Source: Betaproteobacteria bacterium
GTDB lineage: Bacteria; Pseudomonadota; Gammaproteobacteria; Burkholderiales; Rhodocyclaceae
Length of the DNA: 64,000 nucleotides
Assembly (NCBI GenBank): GCA_009781175.1
Contig: WQYQ01000002.1
Location: forward strand, 1 to 64,000
Direction: 5' to 3'
The position numbers and the translations under genes are program-made. Positions 39,843 through 49,201 of the stretch are shown one piece after another. The notes under the pieces were generated by a model. It saw nothing but the letters and a program-made list of their open reading frames with translations, had not been told where the DNA came from and searched no databases. How positions within the stretch are numbered: position 1 is the first letter of the stretch; each line of letters opens with the position of its first letter.

Positions 39843-40005
39843 AGAAATTCCCGTCCAAAAAACAAACGGCCCGCATTGCCGAAATGCTGGTTTCATATAA
39901 TTCAAAACCAATCCCGCCCCCGTTGCGGCTGGTAACAACTCCGGCCGCGCCGGCAACACCTTTGCCCAAGATGGCTCCTAGGATGCAATGAGAAGGAGAT
40001 GTGCA

Positions 40006-40188
40006 ATGAAAGCCTTAGTCGCCCTATTAGCGGTTGTTGCAGGATTGAGCGGCTGCGTCGTCGCGCCGACTTACCCAAACTATGGCGTCGTCACCCCTGG
40101 CGTCGCGGTTGTCGCGCCAGCCCCTGTCGTCGTAGTGCGTCCCTTCTTCTATGGAAGCTATCCGCGCTACTACCGCCGAGGCTGGTAA
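40006..40188 (+). CDS. Small lipoprotein (60 aa)
   Basis: Preceded by AGAAGGAGA. The signal peptide ends in the lipobox LSGC (LLAVVAGLSGC), so the mature lipid-anchored peptide is about 44 residues, rich in Val, Pro and Tyr and ending YPRYYRRGW. Such tiny VVAP-repeat lipoproteins are common in betaproteobacteria; function unknown. Confidence 0.8.
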   Translation: MKALVALLAVVAGLSGCVVAPTYPNYGVVTPGVAVVAPAPVVVVRPFFYGSYPRYYRRGW

Positions 40189-40189
40189 A

Positions 40190-40395
40190 CCCGGGCATGA
40201 ACCGCCCCAAGCTGAAGTTTGGGGCTCCCTCGCCACGAATCGGGGCGCCTTCGGCGCCAGTATTGCTTGTTTCGCTGCTGTCGCCGGGCCGCCCCAAGAC
40301 GGCAGCAGCCCCCTCCGGGGGCTGCTGCGTGGGGGTCCATAAATAAACCCCACCATGAATGGCAGGCTCGGCGCTCAACTCGTGCTCAGCCCCGC
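40190..40395 (-). repeat. Dispersed intergenic repeat, copy 2 (inverted, interrupted)
   Basis: Read on the minus strand it shows GAGCACGAGTTGAGC, TGCCATTCATGG, then an extra ~70-base block with its own CAGCAGCCCCC/GGGGGCTGCTG hairpin, then GGCGCCGAAGGCGCC, CGATTCGTGGCGA and GCCCCAAACTTCAGCTTGGG. Same family as 39,340 and 44,925. It runs into the 3' end of pta and may act as its terminator. Confidence 0.75.
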
Positions 40396-42437
40396 GCGTC
40401 GCAAACGCTGGCTTGAATCGCGGTCAGCGCAATCGTAAACACAATATCGTCCACCAGCGCGCCACGCGAAAGATCATTGACCGGCTTACGCAAGCCCTGG
40501 AGCATCGGCCCAACGCTGACAACGTTGGCGCTGCGCTGCACGGCCTTGTAAGTTGTATTCCCCGTATTCAAATCTGGAAAAACAAAGACCGTCGCATTGC
40601 CAGCAACCGGACTGCCCGGTGCTTTTTGTGCGCCGACTTCTTTGACCGAAGCCGCGTCATACTGCAAGGGCCCATCGAGCAGCAGATCGGGATAGCGGCT
40701 ATGCGCAAGCTCCGTTGCTTCGCGAACCTTTTCCACATCCGCGCCGGAACCCGAACTTCCCGTGCTATAGCTGATCATGGCAACCCGGGGCTCGATTCCG
40801 AACGCCTGCGCACTATCCGCGCTCTGCTTGGCGATTTCAGCCAGCTGTTCGGCATTCGGATCGGGGTTGACCGCGCAATCCGCATAGACCAGCACCTGCT
40901 CCGGCATGAGCATGAAAAAGCACGAAGAAACGATCGACGAGCCCGGCGCGGTTTTGATCAATTGCAGCGCCGGCCGCACCGTATTCGCGGTGGTGTGAAT
41001 CGCGCCGGAAACCAAGCCGTCGACCTCATCGACCGCCAGCATCATGGTGCCGAGCACCACATTGTCTTCGAGCAGTGGCAGCGCTTGCTCCACGGTAAGA
41101 CCTTTGCTCTTGCGCAGCTCCGCCATCGCCGGCGCATAGCTGGCGCGCGCTGTTTCGGGATCGATGATTTCCAGGTCCGGCGGGAGGACGATGCCCTGTG
41201 CGGCAGCGACCGCTTCGATCTTCGCGCGCTGTCCCAACAGGATGCAATGCGCGATGCCTTTCTGCTGACAAATGACCGCCGCCTTGACCGTGCGCGGCTC
41301 CTCCCCTTCCGGTAGCACGATACGCTTATTGGCGGCGTGCGCTTTCTGAATCAACTGATGGCGGAACGCCGGCGGCGACATGCGCGTCGAGGCCGGCATA
41401 GCCAGATCTGCGGTCATGGCCGAGTCATCAAGCTGCTCGGCAATGCTCTCGAGCACCGCATTCATGCGCGGGAAATCGTCGGACGGCACGGCACTCGACA
41501 AACGGCTGACCAATGTCGCGGTACCGTAGGAATCCCCATCGCTGCGCAGAATCGGCAAGCCACCATTGAAAGCCAGGGCGCCGAGTTTCTGAATCCGCGG
41601 ATTGATAAAGCTGCGATGCGTGAGCACCAGACCCGCAAGCTTGACCCCCGTGCTTTCGGCAAGCGCCGTTGCCAGCATCACGTCATCGCGATCGCCCGCA
41701 CAGATGATGAGCGCGCCAGGCGTCAGACGCGGAATCACCTCCCCGACCGAACGGGCCGCCAACACGGTATCCAACACACGACGCGACGCCAACTCGCCCT
41801 CGACAATCACCTCGGCGTTCAAGTGCCGCGCGATATCCAGCGTGCGCGGAACCGACAAGGACGGATCAAACGCGACACAGCCCCAAATTGGTACGCCGGG
41901 AAATTCCAGCAGCGCACACTCGCGGTCGAACGTCTCACTGACCTTGTTGAAGACAATGCCCGCAACACGCAGCCCCTGGTTTTGGATCTGACTCACGCTC
42001 AAGTGCGCCTGGCTCAACCCTTTGCTGTCCTCGCCACTCGCAACAAGCACCACCGAGGCTTGCAAACTGCGCGCGATATCCCTACTCAAGCGAGGGATGA
42101 ACGCTTGCGTCGAATCAGCATGCAAGCCCTCGACAACCAGCACATCGGCACCGTCGGCGGCGCTCAAGGTCAAGCCGACGATCTCTTCGAGCAGTTCGTC
42201 GAACTGGTCTTCCGCGACGCAAGTCTGGACATGTTCCATCGAAAACGGATCGGGGCATTCAATATGGCAGATCCCACGCACGAACTGCACCGAAGGATCG
42301 TTTTGTGGATCGGCCTGAGCGATCGGCTTGACGAAACGAACCCGCAAACCCTGCTTCTGAAAGGCCCGAACCATTCCAAGAGAAACCGAAGTAAGACCGA
42401 CACGCTGCCGGCATGGCACAACATAAAAAATCTGCAT
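40386..42437 (-). CDS. pta: Phosphate acetyltransferase, long three-domain form
   Basis: 683 aa. N-terminal P-loop-like (dethiobiotin-synthase fold) domain FYVVPCRQRVGLTSVSLGMV, central DRTGG domain and C-terminal PTA_PTB catalytic domain (KRIVLPEGEEPRTVKAA, GAIHTTANTVRPALQLI, NVVSVGPMLQGLRKPVNDLS). It interconverts acetyl-CoA and acetyl phosphate in the cytosol. The ATG at 42437 with GGAG nine bases before it is preferred to TTG at 42440. No ackA is visible in the window. Confidence 0.95.
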   Translation of the reverse strand: MQIFYVVPCRQRVGLTSVSLGMVRAFQKQGLRVRFVKPIAQADPQNDPSVQFVRGICHIECPDPFSMEHVQTCVAEDQFDELLEEIVGLTLSAADGADVLVVEGLHADSTQAFIPRLSRDIARSLQASVVLVASGEDSKGLSQAHLSVSQIQNQGLRVAGIVFNKVSETFDRECALLEFPGVPIWGCVAFDPSLSVPRTLDIARHLNAEVIVEGELASRRVLDTVLAARSVGEVIPRLTPGALIICAGDRDDVMLATALAESTGVKLAGLVLTHRSFINPRIQKLGALAFNGGLPILRSDGDSYGTATLVSRLSSAVPSDDFPRMNAVLESIAEQLDDSAMTADLAMPASTRMSPPAFRHQLIQKAHAANKRIVLPEGEEPRTVKAAVICQQKGIAHCILLGQRAKIEAVAAAQGIVLPPDLEIIDPETARASYAPAMAELRKSKGLTVEQALPLLEDNVVLGTMMLAVDEVDGLVSGAIHTTANTVRPALQLIKTAPGSSIVSSCFFMLMPEQVLVYADCAVNPDPNAEQLAEIAKQSADSAQAFGIEPRVAMISYSTGSSGSGADVEKVREATELAHSRYPDLLLDGPLQYDAASVKEVGAQKAPGSPVAGNATVFVFPDLNTGNTTYKAVQRSANVVSVGPMLQGLRKPVNDLSRGALVDDIVFTIALTAIQASVCDARG

Positions 42438-42440
42438 CAA

Positions 42441-42901
42441 GAGACTCCGTTCAGGGGGTTTCGGAGGTATTACGCCAAGTTAGCGGAGGATCGCCCGCGC
42501 CAACCCGCATCGGACTACGACCGACCGTAGAGTAAATCGCATAAGGATTTAGACGCGGAGACAAACCGCAGGCAGTACCCGTAGTACGGCAAAGCAAAGA
42601 CGATAAGTATAAATTCCTACCCGATTCACGATAACGAATCGCAGCCTGACGCTATAGCAACCCCTGTTCCATTACGAATTCGACTTTATACCGGGAAAGC
42701 ACGCTTCAGGCCTTGATCCGACCGGCCTCAACACCGCTTTGGCCGCAGACTGTCGCACTGACACACCGCACAACAAGGATGCGACTGCGCAGCCGAAAAA
42801 CCCGCCCCATGCAAGCCTTCTTGCCCTCCGTGCAGCGAACACGCTTTCTCCTCCTCTCGCGCTGCGGCACAATGCGAAACTCTGCAAATCAAAGACTCGC
42901 A
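42441..42901. other. Intergenic region between divergent pta and ubiH-like genes
   Basis: 461 bases with no supportable gene. It should contain both divergent promoters. Short frames over 42,713-42,900 extend the UbiH-like gene upstream but encode low-complexity Arg/Ser/Thr sequence unlike the family. No clear regulator site recognised. Confidence 0.5.
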
Positions 42902-44062
42902 ATGGATTTCGACATCCTGATTGTCGGCGCCGGCCTCGCGGGCGGCAGTCTGGCCTGCGCGCTGGCGGGTTCGCATTTGTCCGTCGGCGTAATCGAACAC
43001 CGCGCACCACATCGCCCCGAAGGCTGGGACGCACGGATTTATGCGATCAGTCCGGCCAACGTGGCATTTCTCCAACGCCTGCGGATCTGGCCGCATCTGG
43101 ACGCGGCGCGCATCAGCCGTGTCGAACGCATGGCGGTATTCGGCGATCGCGGCGGCCGCCTCGATTTTTCGGCTTGGGAAAGCGGCCTCGACGCGCTCGC
43201 CTGGATCGCCGAAGCGGGGCCGCTCACGCTCGAACTCTGGGAAACCCTGCGCCGCCAGCCGAACGTTCGCGTGATTTGCCCGGCGCGCCCACAATCGTTA
43301 AACATTGATGCGCAAGCCGCCACAATCAGCTTGGACGATGGCCGCACGCTGCGCGCCAAACTCATCGTCGCGGCCGACGGCGCCGATTCCTGGGTACGCG
43401 GCAACGCCGGCCTTGCGATCCGCACCACGGCTTACCAAGAACTCGGCGTCGTGGCCAATTTCGAAACCGAGCTTGCGCATCGAGACACCGCATACCAATG
43501 GTTCCGCTCCGACGGAGTCCTGGCCTGGCTACCGCTACCGGGGCAGCGCATTACCATTGTCTGGTCCACCCCTGAAGAGCATGCGAAAGCCTTATTGGCG
43601 CTTTCGGCCGAGGAACTGGCCGAAAGCGTCGCTGCCGCAGGCGGGCGCTGCCTGGGCCAATTGAAAACGATTACACCCGCGGCAGGCTTTCCATTGCGCT
43701 TGATCCAAGTCCCGCATACGGTGGCGCCACGGATTGCCTTGATCGGCGATGCCGCGCACGCGATCCACCCTTTATCGGGACACGGCATCAACCTCGGCTT
43801 CCAGGACGTCGAAACGCTGGCCGCGGTGCTGAATACGGCCCCTGCCTGGCGCGATGTCGGAGAATTCGATTTACTGCGCCGTTATGCGCGCGCGCGCGCA
43901 GAAGAAGTGCGGCTTATGCAGGGCACCACGCATCTGCTCGACCGCCTTTTCCGTCCCACCAATCCCTTACTGGCCGGTTTGCGCAACACCGGACTCAACC
44001 TGACCTCACGCCTGCCGCTACTCAAAAGCGCGATGGTGCGCTACGCCGCCGGCTTGATTTAA
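42902..44062 (+). CDS. ubiH: UbiH/COQ6-family FAD monooxygenase
   Basis: 386 aa. Rossmann FAD motif DILIVGAGLAGGSLACALAG near the N terminus, DG motif AADGADSWVR and the C-terminal FAD-binding GDAAHAIHPLSGHGINLGFQ. The family hydroxylates the ubiquinone ring. The exact ring position (UbiH, UbiF, UbiL or UbiM type) cannot be fixed by eye. Family members begin at this point, which decides the start, though the ribosome-binding site is weak. dsbC follows 18 bases later. Confidence 0.85.
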   Translation: MDFDILIVGAGLAGGSLACALAGSHLSVGVIEHRAPHRPEGWDARIYAISPANVAFLQRLRIWPHLDAARISRVERMAVFGDRGGRLDFSAWESGLDALAWIAEAGPLTLELWETLRRQPNVRVICPARPQSLNIDAQAATISLDDGRTLRAKLIVAADGADSWVRGNAGLAIRTTAYQELGVVANFETELAHRDTAYQWFRSDGVLAWLPLPGQRITIVWSTPEEHAKALLALSAEELAESVAAAGGRCLGQLKTITPAAGFPLRLIQVPHTVAPRIALIGDAAHAIHPLSGHGINLGFQDVETLAAVLNTAPAWRDVGEFDLLRRYARARAEEVRLMQGTTHLLDRLFRPTNPLLAGLRNTGLNLTSRLPLLKSAMVRYAAGLI

Positions 44063-44080
44063 CTTTTACTGGAGCAAGGA

Positions 44081-44809
44081 ATGAAGCGTTTCATGATGAT
44101 TGCGGCACTCGCCGCCTGCCCCCTGTGGGCCCACGCCGACGAAAGCGACATCCGCAGATCGGTCAAGGATTTTCTCGGCGGCCAGGACGTCATTCAATCG
44201 ATCAGCAAAACCCCTTTCCCCGGGCTCAACGAAGTTGTTCTGCAAACCGGCGAGATCATTTACACCGACGACAAGGGCAGCTTCATCCTTAATGGCGAAC
44301 TGATCGACCCCAAACGCAGAATCAGCCTCACCGCAGATCGGCAGCGCATGCTCGAAAAAATCGACTTCGCGACCCTGCCGCTCGGCGACGCGATCAAAAC
44401 CGTGCGTGGCAACGGCAAGCGGGTGATCGCCTCTTTTGAAGACCCAAATTGCGGCTACTGCAAACGCTTCGCCAAAGAGCTACAGGCGATGAATAACGTT
44501 ACGATCTACACCTTCCTCTTCCCGATTCTGTCGCCCGACTCGGGCGAGAAATCGAAAAACATCTGGTGCGCCAAAGATCGCAGCCGGGCCTGGAACGACT
44601 GGATGCTCGAAGGCAAGCCAGTCAAGGAAGCCGACTGCAAAACGCCGCTCGACCAAAACCTCGCGCTCGGACAAAAGTTACGCATCAGCGGCACGCCGAC
44701 GATTTTCCTGAGCGACGGCTCGCGCGTGAAAGGCATGCTCAGCGCCCCTCAGCTTGAACAGGAACTCGCCCAGATCGATCAAGGCAAGGGAAAGGCCCGT
44801 AAAAACTAA
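44081..44809 (+). CDS. dsbC: DsbC-type thiol:disulfide isomerase
   Basis: 242 aa. Signal peptide 1-19 (MIAALAACPLWAHA), N-terminal dimerisation domain (DVIQSISKTPFPGLNEVVLQ) and a thioredoxin domain with CGYC active site (C124/C127) and the cis-Pro loop ISGTPTIFLSDG. A second structural Cys pair (C164-type WCAKDR and ADCKTP) matches DsbC. It isomerises wrong disulfides in periplasmic proteins. GGAGCAAGG precedes the start. Confidence 0.95.
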   Translation: MKRFMMIAALAACPLWAHADESDIRRSVKDFLGGQDVIQSISKTPFPGLNEVVLQTGEIIYTDDKGSFILNGELIDPKRRISLTADRQRMLEKIDFATLPLGDAIKTVRGNGKRVIASFEDPNCGYCKRFAKELQAMNNVTIYTFLFPILSPDSGEKSKNIWCAKDRSRAWNDWMLEGKPVKEADCKTPLDQNLALGQKLRISGTPTIFLSDGSRVKGMLSAPQLEQELAQIDQGKGKARKN

Positions 44810-44830
44810 AACCGCCCGATTCCCCACTCC

Positions 44831-44859
44831 AAACGGCCCGAAGATGGGCCGTTTGTATT
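44831..44859 (+). terminator. Terminator after dsbC
   Basis: AAACGGCCC-GAAGAT-GGGCCGTTT followed by GTATTTT. Confidence 0.88.
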
Positions 44860-44924
44860 TTAGAGGCGCTCCTCAAACATGAACACACAACCCAGGAAAA
44901 CCCTGATGCCTACTGGATTGACCA

Positions 44925-45035
44925 CGAGCCGAGCGCAAACCCCGCCATTTATGGCGGGGTCAGAAAGACAAGTGTCACGGGCGCCGAAGGCGCCCCGATT
45001 CGTGGCGAGAAAGCCCCAGGTTTGGGGTGACTCAC
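44925..45035 (+). repeat. Dispersed intergenic repeat, copy 3
   Basis: Closest to copy 1: CACGAGCCGAGCGCAA, CCCCGCCATTTATGGCGGGG (perfect hairpin), GGCGCCGAAGGCGCC, CGATTCGTGGCGAGAAAGCC and TTTGGGGTGACTCAC. It lies in the 554-base gap between dsbC and the nicotinamidase-like gene; the rest of that gap (45,036-45,363) shows no gene. Confidence 0.8.
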
Positions 45036-45363
45036 AAAACAGATCTCGGATTTTGGATGGCGCCCGATCATCCGTTTGCTCAGTTTTTAAGCGGAGGAAC
45101 CATCCCCTTCAAGGTACGGCGGCGGCGGATACATTTCCACACCTTTTCCACATGCTGCCCACAAGGATTCCCACAGCTTCTGTGGATATGTGCGCCTGAA
45201 AACGCTAAAAACAGCACAAAGAAAAAATACTCTTCCTCATCCGCTTTCACGCCACGCAGGAAAACGCCCCCTGACTGAAACCTGGTTGTCCAAAAACTGT
45301 AACGGACCGTTCCGCGCAACTTAAAATTCACCCAATCGGAAAATCTCGAACAGGAGGTTCGCA

Positions 45364-46215
45364 GTGCGTGAACGCATCCACCTCGTCATCATCGACCCGC
45401 AGAACGATTTCTGCGACCTGCCCGCGGCCTGCCTGCCCTCAGACCAGACAAAGCCGGCCCTGCCGGTTGCCGGCGCGCATGCGGACATGCTGCGCGTGGC
45501 GGCGTTGATCGACGCGGCAGGCGCCGGCTTGAGCGATATTTCCATCACGCTCGACTCGCACCAGCATATCGATATCGGCCACCCGACGTTCTGGCGGCAA
45601 GCGGACGGCTCCGCCGTCGCGCCCTTCACACCGATCACGCTCGCCGATGTCAGCGCCGGCCGCTACATGCCGCGCTTGCCGAACGCGCTGCCGCGCGTGC
45701 TCGCCTATCTCGAACGGCTTGAAGCCGCGGGGCGCTATACCCACATGGTATGGCCGGTGCACTGCGAAATCGGCGCCTGGGGGCACAATGTGCATCCCGC
45801 CGTACGCGCGGCCTACAACCGCTGGGAGGAGGCGACGCTTAACTCCGTAAATAAAGTCATTAAAGGCGCCAACCCCTGGACCGAGCACTACAGCGCCATC
45901 CAAGCCGAAGTCCCCGACCCTGCCGATCCAGACACTGAAACCAATGCGGGCTTTATTGCGCTGCTGCGCGCAGCCGATCGCGTGCTGATCGCCGGCGAGG
46001 CGGGCAGCCACTGCGTCAAGGCCACGACCGAACATCTCGCCGACGCTTTCGGTCCAAACGAAACCGGCAAACTCATATTGCTGACCGATTGCATAAGCCC
46101 CGTCGCAGGCTTCGAAACACAGTACGCGCAGTTCCTTGCGGACATGCGCGCATGCGGCTTGCAAACTGCAAAGTCGAGCGATCTGCTGATCGATTTATTC
46201 AAGGGATTGTCATGA
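45364..46215 (+). CDS. Nicotinamidase-like cysteine hydrolase
   Basis: 283 aa, GTG start with GGAGG upstream. Isochorismatase-fold catalytic residues: Asp11 ([11 protein letters not shown]), a Lys around 164-167 and Cys217 ([11 protein letters not shown]); possible metal ligands in [12 protein letters not shown]. It is longer than typical PncA (about 210) because of inserts near 90-130 and 170-195. It overlaps pncB by four bases, so deamidation of nicotinamide to nicotinate feeding PncB is the natural role. Other amidohydrolase substrates remain possible. Confidence 0.82.
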   Translation: MRERIHLVIIDPQNDFCDLPAACLPSDQTKPALPVAGAHADMLRVAALIDAAGAGLSDISITLDSHQHIDIGHPTFWRQADGSAVAPFTPITLADVSAGRYMPRLPNALPRVLAYLERLEAAGRYTHMVWPVHCEIGAWGHNVHPAVRAAYNRWEEATLNSVNKVIKGANPWTEHYSAIQAEVPDPADPDTETNAGFIALLRAADRVLIAGEAGSHCVKATTEHLADAFGPNETGKLILLTDCISPVAGFETQYAQFLADMRACGLQTAKSSDLLIDLFKGLS

Positions 46216-47426
46216 ACGCATCCGCTCCCATCGTTCGCAGTTTGCTTGAGAACGATCTGTACAAATTCACAATGTGGCAGGCGCTGCTGCACAGCCATCC
46301 GGGCGCGCAGGCGGAATACGCGTTTATCTGCCGCAATCAACCGGCCTATCCGCTCGCGGAACTCAAACAAGCCGTCGAAGCGCAGCTCGATCATTTATGC
46401 TGCCTGACTTTTCACGCGGACGAACTCGACTATCTGAGCAGCCTGCGCTTCATCAAGAGCGATTTCGTCGACTTCCTTTCCGTATTCCGCTTCCAGCGCC
46501 GCTTCATCGAAGTCCGCGCCGAAGGCGAAAAACTCATCATCCATGCACGCGGGCCGCTTGTGCACACCACGGGGTTCGAAATATTCGTGCTCTACATCGT
46601 CAACGAACTCTACTTCCGTAAGCTCGTCGGCCCCGCTGCGGACGAAACCTTGCACGCGGCGCGCAAACGCCTGCAAGACAAAATTGAACGGGTGCGCGCG
46701 GAGCGGGAAAAACTCATGCGCGACCCCGCCTATCCCTTTGTTTTTTTCGACTTCGGTTTGCGCCGCCGCTTTTCGGGCGCCTGGCAGCGCGAAGTGATCC
46801 AGACGCTCGCGGCGCAACTGCCGGAACACTTTCGCGGCGCCTCGAACGTTTATCTCGCAAAAGAATTCGGTCTCACGCCGATCGGCACGATGGCGCATGA
46901 ATACCTGCAAGCCTATCAGTCCTTCGGCTTCCGCCTGCGCGACTTCCAGAAAGCGGCGCTCGAAGGCTGGGTGCAGGAATTCCGCGGCGACCTCGGCATT
47001 GCGCTGACCGACATCGTCGGCATGAACGCGTTTCTCAACGACTTCGATCTCTACTTCGCCAAACTCTTCGACGGTTTGCGCCACGATTCCGGCGATCCGA
47101 TCGAATGGGGCGAAAAAGCGATCGCGCACTACAAAAAGCTGCGCATCGACCCGACGACAAAGCGCCTCGTATTCTCGGACGCGCTGGACCTTCCGCGCGC
47201 CATGGCGCTGCACCAGCACTTTGCCGGCCGCATCGGCGCAAGCTTCGGCATCGGCACGAACCTCACCAACGACACACCGCACAAAGCGCTCAATATCGTG
47301 ATGAAAATCATCTCCTGCAATGGACAACCGGTGGCCAAACTCTCCGACTCGCCCGGCAAAACGCTGTGCGAAGACAAAGTGTTTCTCGCCTATCTGCGCC
47401 AGGTGTTCAAGCACCCGGAACTTTGA
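46212..47426 (+). CDS. pncB: Nicotinate phosphoribosyltransferase
   Basis: 404 aa. The family start [32 protein letters not shown], the phospho-His loop [12 protein letters not shown] (His229), [20 protein letters not shown] and [11 protein letters not shown] are all present. It makes nicotinate mononucleotide from nicotinate and PRPP in NAD salvage. Translationally coupled to the upstream hydrolase. Confidence 0.96.
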   Translation: MNASAPIVRSLLENDLYKFTMWQALLHSHPGAQAEYAFICRNQPAYPLAELKQAVEAQLDHLCCLTFHADELDYLSSLRFIKSDFVDFLSVFRFQRRFIEVRAEGEKLIIHARGPLVHTTGFEIFVLYIVNELYFRKLVGPAADETLHAARKRLQDKIERVRAEREKLMRDPAYPFVFFDFGLRRRFSGAWQREVIQTLAAQLPEHFRGASNVYLAKEFGLTPIGTMAHEYLQAYQSFGFRLRDFQKAALEGWVQEFRGDLGIALTDIVGMNAFLNDFDLYFAKLFDGLRHDSGDPIEWGEKAIAHYKKLRIDPTTKRLVFSDALDLPRAMALHQHFAGRIGASFGIGTNLTNDTPHKALNIVMKIISCNGQPVAKLSDSPGKTLCEDKVFLAYLRQVFKHPEL

Positions 47427-47731
47427 AAATGCTTAGCGGCCCCAAGCCCAGCAAATCAACGCATCCGTGGATTTCTACCCGATATCGCGCGCAAGACATG
47501 AGATAATTCGGCCTCACTGAAGCCACCTCAATCAGCTCGATAACGATTAGCGTTTCAAGCGTTCTCGGCACTTGCTCTCCGCGCCGCTCCAATATTTTTA
47601 TTTATGAATTATCAGCCGATGGCCGCGGTAGACATTGCCGTTCAGAAAATAGCTATTTTTCCAATTTCGCAATCTGAATTGGAATTGAATTCGGCGCTTG
47701 TCACCGCACTGCCATATATGTGGAATATTTG
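47427..47731. other. Intergenic region upstream of flippase gene
   Basis: 305 bases, AT-richer than the flanks. A 42-codon frame at 47604-47732 begins MNYQPMAAVDIAVQKIAIFP and its TGA overlaps the flippase ATG (TGATG). It lacks a ribosome-binding site, so a leader peptide is only a possibility. No terminator clearly recognised after pncB. Confidence 0.4.
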
Positions 47732-49198
47732 ATGCATCACGGCAAGGAATTTAATCGGGCGCTACGCTGGCTGGCCGCCGGAAGGCTGGCCGCGCAAACC
47801 TTATCCTGGGCGATCACCATCCTGGTCATCCGCCTGCTCACGCCGGCCGATTATGGATTGGCCGCGATGGTGTCCACGGTAAGCACTCTGATTACTCTGG
47901 TTGCCGAATTCGGTTTCGGCGTCGCGCTCATTCAGGCGCGCGAAATCAGCCGCGAACAATCGGCCAATGTATTTGGCGCCGCGATCGTTTTTGGAATACT
48001 TTCGTCCCTGGTCATGATGGCTCTGGCTCCCGTGGCGGTAACTTTTTATGGAGAAGCCAGGCTTGCACATATCGTCCCCGTCACTGCCGCAAGCTTTTCC
48101 ATTGCAGCGCTCGCCACGCTTCCCGACGCGCAATTGCGCAGGGAGCTACGTTTCAGAGCTTTGTCCTTTATTGATTTTATCAGCGCCCTGACCGGGGGCC
48201 TGACAACGCTCGCTTTGGCTTTCCAGGGCAAAGGAGTCTGGGCGCTTGTGTATGGACCACTCGCAGCGAATACGGCCAGGGTTATTGTCTTGCACATCAT
48301 TATTCCAGACAGAATAATGCCGCGTTTCCAGCTAAGAAAAGCATTCCAGATTATCCGCTTTGGCGGACAGATCACCATTGCGCGCTTTGCCACTTATTTG
48401 GTTACGCAATCCGACATCCTTATTGCCGGACGTTTCCTGGGAAAAGACGCCGTGGGCTATTATTCCGTCGCGCTGGATCTTGCGATGCTTCCATTAAGCA
48501 AGATCATGAATATCGTCAACCAGGCCGCACTTCCGACATTATCCAAAATGGACCGTGAGACGTCCGACGATCAGAGACCAAAGCTGCTCGATGCCCTAAG
48601 GCGGGTCGGTTATGTGATTTTTCCCGGCATATGGGGCATTGCCGCCGTAGCGCCCTGGCTGGTGCCCGGCTTTCTCGGCCCCAAATGGGCGAGCGCCATC
48701 CTGCCTCTGCAAATAGTTTGCGCGATATTGCCGATCAGGATGGTCAGCACGCTTGTTTCAACCGCCATCACCAGTTTTGGCAGAGCCGACATCGAGCTTC
48801 GCAACGGACTGACGGCCATGTTCATCTTTCCCTTGGCGTTTTTCGCCGGCGTGCATTTTGGGGTTGTCGGTCTGGCAGGCGCATGGTGCATCGCATTACC
48901 GCTCAATTTATTTATAACCTTGTTCCGCTCAAAGAAAGTGCTTGGGTTTGGGCATTTCGAAATTGGAATGGCGTTGTCCCGGCCCGCCATGTATAGCGGG
49001 CTGATGGTCATTCTGGTGTACGGCACGGGACAACTGTTTATTGCGGACCCATTGAATCGCCAGGCAATCCTATTCCTTGTGCTGGAAGGCGCGGCGATTT
49101 ATATCGCGACCTTATGGTTCGGCGACCGTAAAGCGAGCCTGGATTTGCTCACGCTTTTTCTGCCAAAATTCAAAGGCTTCCAATCAAAGCAGGCGTAG
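47732..49198 (+). CDS. Oligosaccharide flippase (WzxC-like)
   Basis: 488 aa with about 12-14 membrane helices. N terminus typical of the Wzx/MATE-like flippases (FNRALRWLAAGRLAAQTLSW, RLLTPADYGLAAMVSTVSTL), with the conserved VGYYSVALDLAMLP segment. It flips lipid-linked sugar units across the inner membrane. No glycosyltransferases adjoin it, so its polysaccharide is unknown. The start may alternatively be GTG at 47720. It ends three bases before a convergent gene. Confidence 0.88.
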   Translation: MHHGKEFNRALRWLAAGRLAAQTLSWAITILVIRLLTPADYGLAAMVSTVSTLITLVAEFGFGVALIQAREISREQSANVFGAAIVFGILSSLVMMALAPVAVTFYGEARLAHIVPVTAASFSIAALATLPDAQLRRELRFRALSFIDFISALTGGLTTLALAFQGKGVWALVYGPLAANTARVIVLHIIIPDRIMPRFQLRKAFQIIRFGGQITIARFATYLVTQSDILIAGRFLGKDAVGYYSVALDLAMLPLSKIMNIVNQAALPTLSKMDRETSDDQRPKLLDALRRVGYVIFPGIWGIAAVAPWLVPGFLGPKWASAILPLQIVCAILPIRMVSTLVSTAITSFGRADIELRNGLTAMFIFPLAFFAGVHFGVVGLAGAWCIALPLNLFITLFRSKKVLGFGHFEIGMALSRPAMYSGLMVILVYGTGQLFIADPLNRQAILFLVLEGAAIYIATLWFGDRKASLDLLTLFLPKFKGFQSKQA

Positions 49199-49201
49199 AT
49201 T

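Noticed and set aside
41337..42530. Rightward frame of about 397 codons opposite pta
   Set aside because: Antisense to a well-supported pta; Arg/His-rich with no domain.
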